A stretch of 64,000 nucleotides of DNA from Rapana venosa. Lineage: Eukaryota > Mollusca > Gastropoda > Neogastropoda > Muricidae. The position numbers were made by a program, and so were the translations under genes. Below are positions 14,101 through 26,500 of this stretch, in pieces. Position 1 is the first letter of the stretch; every line of letters starts with the position of its first letter. The stretch spans positions 9,063,302 to 9,127,301 of the forward strand of contig CM054158.1 in the NCBI GenBank assembly GCA_028751875.1. Reading direction: 5' to 3'. The notes under the pieces are model-generated. The model made no database searches. It was not told where the DNA came from and saw nothing but the letters and a program-made list of their open reading frames with translations.

Positions 14101-14848
14101 CAGTCCTACAGGACACTGCAAGTGTGTGTGTGGGAAACAACGCACACACTGGGAACTGAACACCATCAGTACACAGTCCTACAGGACACTGCGTGTGTGT
14201 GTGTGGGAAACACCGCACACACTGGGAACTGAACACCATCAGTACACAGTCCTACAGGACACTGCAAGTGTGTGTGTGGGAAACAACGTACACACTGGGA
14301 ACTGAACACCATCAGTACACAGTCCTACAGGACACTGTCTGTGTGTGTGGGAAACAACGCACACACTGGGAACTGAACACCATCAGTACACAGTCCTACA
14401 GGACACTGCAAGGTGTGTGTGTGGGAAACAACGCACACACTGGGAACTGAACACCATCAGTACACAGTCCTACAGGACACTGTCTGTGTGTGTGTGGGAA
14501 ACAACGTACACACTGGGAACTGAACACCATCAGTACACAGTCCTACAGGACACTGTCTGTGTGTGTGTGGGAAACAACGCACACACTGGGAACTGAACAC
14601 CATCAGTACACAGTCCTACAGGACACTGTCTGTGTGTGTGGGAAACAACGCACACACTGGGAACTGAACACCATCAGTACACAGTCCTACAGGACACTGT
14701 CTGTGTGTGTGGGAAACAACGCACACACTGGGAACTGAACACCATCAGTACACAGTCCTACAGGACACTGCGTGTGTGTGGGAAACAACGCACACACTGG
14801 GAACTGAACACCATCAGTACACAGTCCTACAGGACACTGTCTGTGTGT

Positions 14849-14884
<36 letters not shown>

Positions 14885-17800
14885 CTCTGTCTGTCTGTGT
14901 GTATGTGTGTGTGTGTGTTTATTTTTTTTTTTTTTTATATTCTTTTATATTGAGGGTAATGGAATAAGTGCTTATGTGCTTTTTTACATCCAGTCCCCAT
15001 ATGTATGTGGTTTTGTAAATTGTCATCTGTTCCCACAGGCACACAATAGCCTACTCTTATAAAAAGCGGAACAGGATTTTTAAAATGTGCGCTAGATGTT
15101 CTACATGCTTTTGCACATGGGGCCTCAGTTTACAGTCTCATCCGAAAGACTGTGTGTGTGTGTGTGTGTGTGTGAGTGTGTTTGTGTGTGTGTGTTTATT
15201 TATTAATTTTTTTTATTCTTTTATATTTTATTTATTTATTTTTTTATATCGAGGATAATGGAATAAGCACTCATGTGCTTTTTTACATCCAGTCCCCATG
15301 TGTATGCGGTTTTGTAAATTTTGTCTTCTGTTTCCACCGGCACACAATGGCCTACTCTTCCGAAAAGCAGAACAGGATTTAACGTGTGTGCAAGATGTTC
15401 TGCATGCATTCGAACATGGGGCCTCGGTTTATAGTCTCATCCGAAGGACTTGTGTAAGTGTATGTGTGAGTGAGTGCGTATGTGTGTGTGAGTGTGTGTG
15501 TACGTGTGTGTGTGTAAGTGTGTGTGTATGTGTGAGTGAGCGTGTGTGTGTAAGTGTGTGTGTGTGTGCGTGCGTATGTGTGAGTGAGTGTGTGTGTGCG
15601 TGGGTGCAAGCATGTGTGCGAGTGTGTACATGCTGGTTTGTTTTCTTTTTTGCAGAGAACTGTATAACCAAGCACGTATTACTTGTGAACGTGTGCATAT
15701 GTGTGTTTCTGTGTGTGAGGGGGGAGGAATGTATGTGTATGTGTTTACATTAGCATGCACATATCAATATGTGTGTGTGTTGGAGGAGAAACACAGAACT
15801 AGCACACAGCCCACCTGATGTCTGTGGAGTAAGTGGCAATCTCCACGACAGAGGCGTTGGACAGGAGCGGACAGTTAGCCAAAGTCAGGTGCCGCAATCG
15901 CCGACAGCTCCGCACAATTTTCCGAATACTGTTGTCCCCCAGCTGCAGACAGACAGACAGTCGTCCGACAGACCCCAAAAGAACTGATTTGTCAATATCA
16001 CCACCCGTAAGTCTACATAACACTTGACAATAATAATTAAAAAAAGGGGAGGGGGAAGCAAAAAAAACCAACAATGATATGGTGTCAGATATGGGGTGAG
16101 AACAGACAGCCTGGTGGTTAGAACTGTCCTACTCACAATCTGAGAGCAACAAAGGGCAAAGGATCCACTCTCCACTGCGTGTCCATTGCAGGGATTTTTC
16201 CCAGCAGTAAATAAACATGGCACTGACTGACTTCACTCCCTGAAAGTCTTTCAGACACAGACAGGCTGAAAACTGTGTTGCATGTGTAAATGCAGAGCAG
16301 AGCAGAACAGAACAGAGCAGAGCAGGGCAGGGCAGGGCAGGGCAGAGCAGGGCAGGGCAGGGCAGGGCAGGGCAGGGCAGGGCAGGGCAGAGCAGGGCAG
16401 AGCAGAGCAGAACAGAACAGAGCAGGGCAGCAGGCAGGGCAGGGCAGGGCAGGGCAGGGCAGAGCAGAGCAGGCAGCTGTGGCTAGTGGCGTGGACGACA
16501 AGTACATGCCCAGCATGCACCCGGCCATCTGCAGAAGGTATCAGGTTCAACTTAGCCACCACATCACACCTGACCTGAAGAAATCAATAAACTGCACTGC
16601 ACTGCCCCACGGACTCCTCAAGGAGTGAAGGGGGAAGACAAGTCCATTAAAGTCAACTGCCCCACGGACTCCTCAAGGAGTGAAGGGGGAAGACAAGTCC
16701 ATTAAAGTCAACTGCCCCACGGACTCCTCAAGGAGTGAAGGGGGAAGACAAGTCCATTAAAGTCAAACCAGTCACACTCCAGAGTGAGGGGAGCAATCCA
16801 TAATCAACCAGTCACACTCCATTCCTCATAACTGACCTTCTTGCATCCTCGCAGATCCAAAGTCTCCACACGACTCAAACTGGCTGACAGTGTCACCATA
16901 TTGGAATCAGATATCTGAGACAGACACACAAATTATCACACAGTGACAGACCATATAAAACACACACACACACAAAAAGAGGGGGAAAAATCACAACCTG
17001 AATGTACTGAACATTAGATACAGGCTGACACACACACTCTGCTCCCCATGAAGCTGTTGTTTCTTTTCATCAGCCAAAGGGTCACTTCTCCATTTACCAA
17101 CACATGATCATGCAACCCTCCCCCACCCACCATTCTGTCTTTCATGGAGACAAAGTTTTCTTCATACCCGTGACAGAAATAGACACCCTTTCCTTTTCAG
17201 AAAGACTTCTTCACTAACAAATGTCAATTTTAAAAAAAATCCTTTTTCATTCACAAGGCAAAACAACACAAACTGCAAGACCTAACACTTGAACACATAC
17301 CTTGTATCTCAATATGGACAGAACATGGCATGGATTCACAAGGAAAAAAGAAGTTATGTAACATCATTCCGTGGGTTAATTCAGAGACTTTCCTTGCAGC
17401 TGTGGAGGGAAAGCATTCCCGAGGTAATTCCCAGTGAGCAACACTACAGGGACAGCCCTGCATGAAGTGACCCACCTTGTAGCACTGGCCCATGTTGAGG
17501 GTGAGCAGAAAGGTACAGCACTCGGCCAGGTGACGAAAACTTGCCGGGGACAGGCTGAAGCAGCCAAACAGCTCCAACACACGCAGGCTGGCAACACACA
17601 CACACACACACACACACACACCAAGTCCTTCAGGAGGTGGGCTAAAATCCTCTAACACATTGCTGTAGCTTTCCTTTCCTTTACAGGTCTTCAGATAGCA
17701 TGTGGACAACAGATTGTGGAAACAATTTTAAAAAGATAAGAAGAAGGGAGGTGGGCTGGAGAAGAGTGAATGGAAGATATTGAAATGAGGCTGTTCAGGG

Positions 17801-20498
17801 GTGCAAGGCTTAGCTGAACCAGCTCATGGTGGTGAGACTATAAACCGAGGTCCCGTGTGCGAATACATGCAGAACATCTTGTGCGCACATAAAAACCCGT
17901 TCCGCTTTTCCGAAGAGTAGGCCATTGTGTGCTGGTGGGAATGGATGACAAAATTACAAAACTGCATACACACAGGGACTGGATGAAAAAAAGCACATGA
18001 ATGCTTATTCCATTATCCTTGAAATAAAAGAATAAAAAAACCAATGTGTCCACATCAACACAGTAACAAGAAAAAGAATGAAATAGGATGCAACAGCATA
18101 GGAGTAAAACAGGCATGAGATTCCACAACCTTACTGATATTCATGCCTACATAGTCAAAGTGTAAGTCAAAGACACTTTAATCATCCCAGGAAGGGCAAC
18201 TACAATACTGACAGGCACATTGATACCTATAATAATCTCACAAGACACAAGAAAAACACATTTCAGATTGTTATAAGCATTCCAAGATAGCTTAAAATTT
18301 TTTATCATACACAAACCCAGGTGCGCGCACACACACACACACCACGTACACACACACACACAACAATGCAGGAATACAATATTGTAAATACCATTGATTG
18401 GAAAAGAAATAAACGCACGTGCGCATTCACACACCTGCGCACACCCATACATACACACACCAATATATGAACACAGTTTTATCACACATACACACACACA
18501 TGCACCCACGCACCATAATGACCATTATCTAGTAAAGACATAAACACACACACACACAATTTAGAAATCATTCTTGAAAGCCAAAAGCAAGATAGAGGAG
18601 TACTTATTTTCATTACCACACACACACGCACTCACGCACTTGACAATCAGGGGGGTATATCAGAGAATGTAAAACTGTTTGGTTAGTACTGTTTTGAATA
18701 TAAAATTCGAATGACTACTGAAACAAAGGAATTTCTTTTTCTATTTGTTTTACTGTTGGAGCACCGAAAGTGGCACCCTGAAGGCAATAACTGAAATTCC
18801 GAAGACATAGCATGCGATGGATCAGCGATCATATTTACTCCTTTTGTCTTGTTTGGGCAGCGTGCCTGCACGCATGCGCATGTGCACACACACACACAAA
18901 TGACAACATCCAAATAAAAAATCTGGGAAAACAATGGTATAAAGCTATGGACAGCTTGTTCTTGCCAATGACTACTAACTGGCATCATACCCAAAAACAG
19001 AAATAATGCAAATAATGTTTGTTTATCTCATCTTTTCCCTTACTGTGACATGCTGAAGCTTAAGAATCGGCAGAATTACGAATTTTAAAAAACCTGCAAA
19101 GTGATGTTTAACTCAAGGGAAAGTACTCTGGCCTGTAGGGCAATCACTTTTCTAAACACAGTTGCTTTCCTTGACCATAAGCTTTGTCAGTTGGCTAATT
19201 TTGTTTGACATGTCAACAAGTGATAACTTTGGGATTTCAGGCTCTCCAGTGTTATGATTCTTAAAAAAAAAAAAATCTGTTGTATAAAAAGTGACATCAG
19301 ATGGATTCAGCCAGCTTCAGGGAACTTTACTTGGTCAAAAATCATCACATTGCTTCAAAGGGACTAGTTGATGAACAGTTTAAGCCATGTAAGATACGCA
19401 GCCCTAATTTTCAAAACTTTTTCTTTTTTAGCATTCAGTGACATATTTTGAAAATTTGTAAAAAATAAATACAGTCATCTATTAAAAAACTGTGAAACAA
19501 TCTCAAAAGTAGACATTCTGAACTTTTCAATGATGTATAATGTGTATGTCATTATTATATTGGGAAAGTGTACTGATTTTTTTCAAATATAGCCAAAATC
19601 ACGCATCACCACAACATGGCGGGATCCATTTTACTGCGACTCCATTGAGTTAAAGGAAAGAAAAACAAAAACAAAACAAAAAAGCCCTAAGTATCTCAGT
19701 GAATAATTTAACAAGATGCATTGCATAAAAAATCCAGTTTTCAAAAAGAGGTGAGTAAAAAGACATTTAAGAATAAGTCTAACAAGTGGTATGACACCCA
19801 AACCTAAGATATTTGGGAAAGATTCCAGTACAAAAATATTGAGAGAGGAAGTTACCTAGTCCCATGTCGCTCCACCACCATCTTCAGACTGTCATCTGTG
19901 ATCTGCTGACAGCCATTCAAACACAGCGACTCCAACCTGAAACCACACACAACACACTGTCAGTGCCAGTGATGACATGTTCAACCTGAAATGACACACT
20001 ACACATTGTCAGTGCCAGTGATGACATGTTCAACCTGAAATGACACACTACACATTGTCAGTGCCAGTGATGACATGTTCAACCTGAAATGACACACTAC
20101 ACATTGTCAGTGCCAGTGATGACATGTTCAACCTGAAATGACACACTACACACTGTCAGTGCCAGTGATGACATGTTCAACCTGAAATGACACACTACAC
20201 ATTGTCAGTGCCAGTGATGACATGTTCAACCTGAAATGACACACTACACATTGTCAGTGCAAGTGATGACATGTTCAACCTGAAATGACACACTACACAT
20301 TGTCAGTGCAAGTGATGACATGTTCAACCTGAAATGACACACTACACATTGTCAGTGCAAGTGATGACATGTTCAACCTGAAATGACACACTACCCATTG
20401 TCAGTGCCAGTGATGACATGTTCAACCTGAAGTCATACACTACACATTGTCAGAGCCAGTGATGACATGTCTCTCACACACACACACACACACACATG

Positions 20499-20539
<41 letters not shown>

Positions 20540-23500
20540 CAACGCGAGTCGGTTTTCAAAATTGACTCCTATTACACATCACTGCCTAAACCTACCATCA
20601 AGATACAAAAAGAGGCATCTTCATAGAACTTTTCAAATGATCTAGATCACAAGAACCTTTTCACAAATCATCAGTTTCTCATGCCTTGCCGATTAAAACA
20701 GCCGGCGTCAGAGTCTTTAAACAGTATGCTCTCCAGATACAAGCACCCAATCCTCTTTTTTTGGTGATCTTTGCAACATGCCAGTGGGTAACACCTGACA
20801 TAAAAATCTACGGAACTGACAAAGACAGCATTTGTTTAGACATTTCTGACAGTTGGCGAGCTATGCAAACAAATTGATGAAACGGACTTGTATACAAAGT
20901 AAGACACTGAGTCAAGACTTATCCATGTGAGAATCAGCCAAGAGAGAACAGCCTTTTTCAGGATTGTAGTAGCCCCAAAACAAACACTCATATATATATA
21001 TATATATCCTAAAATGTTCAAGATGGGTTTAAACTGATCTCAAAAATAATCCTTGAGACGGTCAAAAAAGTGGAATTCCTCCCAACAGGTGGCAGATTCT
21101 CAGGCCTGATTCATGATGCACCTGGGCTTCAGTGCAGTCCCCCCCCCAGCTGACCTCGCTGTGTGCCCACTCACCTGTGACAGCAGCCAGCCAGTGCGGT
21201 CAGTCCAACATCAGTTACGTGACACCAGCTTGCATCGACATGCGTCAGATGTCGACAGTGGGTGGAGGCGTGAAGGAGAATTTCGTCCCCAATCAGCTTG
21301 CCCTTGCTGCACCGGCTGAAGTTGAGCTCCTGCACACAGCAGCATCGCCGCCATCATCATCATCATCATCACAATCATCATCATCACCATCATCATCATC
21401 ACCATCATTATCACAATCATCATCATCACCACCATCATCATTATCACAATCATCACCATTATCACAATCATCATTATCGCCACCACCATCATCATCGCCA
21501 TCATCATCATTATCACAATCATCATCATCATCGCCATCATCATCATCATCACAATCATCATCATCGCCATCATCATCATTATCACAATCATCATCATCGC
21601 CATCATCATCATTATCACAATCATCATCATGGCTCCAACGCAATGCAAAATGGTGGCTGGTTCTTCCTTCTCATTTGTGCTCAGAAAATGTATGCAAGCT
21701 TCTGAATGTAAAAACAGAACATAGGATAAGTTTTCAACATGTAAATGTGATGCACGCTCTCTGACTGTTTCAACTGTTTGTTTGAGGGAATCAATTTTTG
21801 TTTGAGGGAAGAATGGCACAACAATGGGTATCTTGTCAAATGGTAAAATAAATCCCATGCCTCATGAGTACCAGTACAGCAACAACAAACAAGAAGAAAA
21901 TGACTCACGTGTGTCTAAGGGCAGTAAAGTAAAAAAGAAAACAATCAAAAGTCAAAACATGTTTTAAGCCAACATGCTGCTCATGCTGCTGTGTGTGTGC
22001 GTGCGCGCGCGCGTGTGTGCATTTGAATTTCTTAAAAACTGTTAATCATTGTTGGTTGCATGTGTAGGAGTGGGTTGAATGGAAGCGCTTTGATTTGTTT
22101 TTGCAAGATACAGCGTTATATAACTTCCTATTGTTATTATTATCATTATTATATTATCATTATTATCATCATCACATATTATTTAGTTCAGATAGAAAAC
22201 AAGATGGAGGACAAAGGAAATGTTATTTTTAAGCACTTAGCAAATTGTAAACTGTCAATTTCTTAACTTTTATCCCAGTCCTTATTCTCTTGGACCATTA
22301 AAAAAAATTTCAGTTGAAAATCAATACAGACAAGAATCTCCACACTATTTTTGTTTTGCTTTTGCTGCTTTATGTTCACAGACCTCAAAGACCTTCACAT
22401 CAGGATTACAATAAGACAAGGAGCTGTTTTCTTTGTGTGTGGGTTTTTTATGGGGGGGAACTTGGGGGAGGGGGGGGGGGGGGTGCTTTGTTTCCTAGAG
22501 GGATTATGTTTGTGTTTTTTTCCAAAGATTTTTAAGTGGATATAGACCATGAACAACAACCAAATGTCTTACCTTTCCCTAAAAAAAAGGTCAATGGTGT
22601 TTTTCCAACCTGAAATAAAATACTGACATGCCTATGAGATTTTCACTGACAAATAGGTCTACACATTTACCCATCTACACAGACACAGACAGGCAGACAG
22701 ATAGGCAGACAGACAGATAGATAGACAACAGACAGACAGAAAGAAAGATAGGCAGACACATAGACAGACAAACACACACACAGACAGGCAGACAGACAGA
22801 CACATGGACAGACAGACAGACAGATTAACCTTCAGTTTTGGGGCAACTTCTCTGAAGAGGTCACGGAGAGCGCCGTCAGAGAGGTTGTCTCCATGACACT
22901 GCACCAGAGCCAGCGACACCGGGTGACGTCGCGCGATCTCTCCAAGCCACTCGGTCCTCAGCGACTTCTTCCGCACCGTCACTCTCTTCCCTGCAGCACA
23001 CCACCACGGAAACACCAGGTCAGCTTTCCTCAACATGCAGCCACACCTCCTGCCACTTCTTTCCCCCACTTCTCTTCAGGAAGATTTTCACTAATTTACC
23101 TGTCCGGGGGAAAAAGTAACATACTCACAAGACTGTGAATGGGAGAAAATTCATGCTCATAAGGGATCTGTTTCCAGAATAAGTTGTATTTAAGCGAGGA
23201 ATGTATATATCATCGATAGGCACAATTCAGCAAGTCTTGACTTTTCTGCAGACATCAATAATGCACTTTGTACTGCAACATCAAAACTGGCACTTGTTGC
23301 AGACACATACTGGACATTGTCTGCAGACATCAATACTGAATTGTCTCAGACATAAATGGAACTTTGTCTGCATACTCAATAACTGGCACTTTGTCTGCAG
23401 ACTATCAATAACTGGCACTTTGTCTGCAGACATCAATAACTGGCACTTTGTCTGCAGACATCAATAACTGGCACTTTGTCTGCAGACATCAATAACTGGC

Positions 23501-26500
23501 ACTTTGTTTGCAGACATCAATAACTGGCACTTTGTCTGCAGACATCACTTCCTGTGACAGCCTTAGGCCCAGACCATGGCACAGTATAAAATGTCACCCT
23601 TTCTCCTTCTGTCTGCAGCTTTTGCCAGTGGCACAGCTGAGAGAGAGAGGACAGACACTCATACAACAACAAACAACAAAAGGAGACATGCTACTGGACC
23701 CGTATACATGATAGAGACAGGCAGAGAGACATACAGGGAAATAATAATAATAATAATAAATGGAATTTATATAGCACTTTATCTTGCAAAAAGAAACCAA
23801 AGCACTTGCTTTTATTGGAAAGACACAAGAGATGACAGGCAGACAGGCAGACAGACAGAGACGGACAGACAGACAGGCAGGCAGTCAGTCAGTCAGTCAG
23901 ACAGACAAACACAGACAGGTAGGCAGGCAGGCAGGCAGGCAGACAGACGGACAGATAACTGACATAGTTGTGGATCAAGGGCCACGCGGTACAGCTGTTT
24001 GCAGGTCAGCATGAGATGGAAGAGATCAAGCTGGGGCAGGTAGGTGAAGACGTGCAGCCATAACTCGTCAGGTAAAAACAGCCACTTGCACTCCTGCTCT
24101 TCTTCTGCTCTGGGTGTCTGTGACAATATCATCGTTATCAATCATTACTACATCCTGATTACACAACTCTCTTTCTCTCTCTCTCAAACACACAAACCTG
24201 CACCTATGCAGTGGAACCAATTCAACCATTCATTTGCTTTTTGATTGTCAAACCTTAAAACTGAACCTTCCCATCGCTCTCTGGACCATGTTTAAGCAGC
24301 TGTAAAAAAAAAGTGTCAAATTGCCGAGGCCAACAGGCAGACCTCCTGCAAAGTTACAAGCACAGGAGAATAACCAAGCACTGCACATCCCATCCATACA
24401 GGGAGCGCAGAGACAGACAGAGAGAAATAACGAAAGCCATAATTACATATATATATATACTGATGAATTACAGCAGAAAAAAACTTATCCCCCTCCCCTG
24501 CCTCACCTTTTCGAAACATCGGTCATATATCTTCAGTGCTGTGTTGGGTCCTGCAGGAATCAAGGGGAGAGTATCTTCATGCAGAGTTAACCGGTGGATG
24601 GGGCGGCCTTCTATGTCCACATTAGGACTGGACGGTGACCGGACGGCGTCGCTGCTGTCTTGGAGGTTGGAGCATGGCCGCCGCTGTGAGGAGGAGTGGT
24701 CCCCTGAAGCGGCGGTTCGAGCCCCACCACCTACCTGGGGGCCGGGAGAGTACATGCCAGCACTGTAGGGTCGCTGACCACGCCCCGCACTGGATGGTCG
24801 TCCACGCTGACCTCCTCTCCTGAGGATTGGACAACACCACATAACAGACTAATCTGATGACAACAGTTCTTCAAGGCAAGGTTGAGGGCAGAGGGATAAA
24901 GGCAGACCACCAACATCCTACATTGCCAACATCACTGCGACCAGTGGTCTGGGAGGTCTACAGGAGATCGTAGAAATCATCAGAGACTGAAAGAGATGGT
25001 GAACCCTTGTGGCATTGCTTGCAGCTCCTACCAATGACAGCAGTGAAAAAGACAGTTGGGTTGATATAAACAATGCAAGGACTTGATTTGATTTAGACTC
25101 CCTTCACTCCTTAAGAAATAAAGGCACTATATTCTGATTTTTTTTTCTAGCCATGTATCTAGGACAAGCTCATCCCTCTCCAGTTGACAGGGTGCATGCT
25201 GGGTACATTCAAGCTACCCACATCCCAGGCCATAGCTGGTCTACTCTTCTATGAAGAAAGGAGTTTTGCTGTTAACATGTAGCAAAGATGTTTGGCATGC
25301 ATTTGCACACAGGACTTTAGTCACTTTACAGTGTACAGTTTCAGGGTAATGGAGTCAAGGTTAACCCTAGAACAAATCCCTTTGAACAGACTCCTAAAGA
25401 AATAATAATAATAATAATAATAATAATGTATGGAATTTATATAGCGCTGAATCTTGTAAAGCAACAAATCAATGCGCTCAGATGACTTTTCTTTTTTTTT
25501 ATATCGAGGATAATGGAATAAGCACTCAGGTGCTTTTTTTTATTTTTTACATCCAGTCCCTGTGTGTATGCGGTTTTGTAAATTTTGTCATCTGTTCCCA
25601 CCGGCACACAATGGCCTACTCTTTCGAAAAGCGGAACAGGATTTAACGTGTGCGCAAGATGTTCTGCATGCGTTCGCACATGGGGGCCTCGGTTTATCGT
25701 CTCATCCGAAGAACAATAAGGCAGCAGGATGGTTTAGACATTCACCTGTCTAAAAAAAAGAAAGTGAGATTCTGGGTTCAATTCCCAGCCTTGCCCTTTC
25801 TTCCCAGTTTCACGAACTGAATGTCAAGCCTTTCAAAGAAGACTCTAAACCAGTCACCGAGTCAGACACATGCTCTGCTGACAGTCTTGTGCATGTCAAA
25901 AGAGCCCATAACAGTTGAACATTGGACACAGCAGAGAGGTGCCTTCATTCCAAATGGTAGCCTTAATTCCCGATGTCCAGGCAAAAATGGTAGGTTCAAT
26001 TCCCATGTCCAGGCAAAAATGGTAGGTTCAATTCCCATGTCCAGGCAAAAATGGTAGGTTCAATTCCCATGTCCAGGCAAAAATGGTAGGTTCAATTCCC
26101 ATGTCCAGGCAAAAATGGTAGGTTCAATTCCCATGTCCAGGCAAATGTAGTTTAATTTGTTGGGCAAAAATGGTAGGTTCATTTCACACACAGACAACAA
26201 TTATTCATATGCCAGGCAACAATGTAGTTCAATTACATGTCCACAAATATCATCACACAAAAATGTTACCATTCAGCAAAAAATGTAGTACAATCAGTCA
26301 GAAACTGGATGGTTCAATTCATACGTAACCACTAAAGTTTGGTTGCTTTTAATTGTTTGGGGGGGGAGGGGGGGGGGGGGGGGGGGGGGGGGGTTATTTA
26401 CACACCTTTTTATTTATGTACATTATTCGTTAAGTTACTAACACATTACATTGTCTTGGCTGTTAATTGTATTGTTACTTGGTTGGTTTTTTTCTGTTGT

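Noticed and set aside
13905..14840. CRISPR-like direct repeats
   Set aside because: Units are contiguous with no unique spacers, in a eukaryotic intron; this is a minisatellite.
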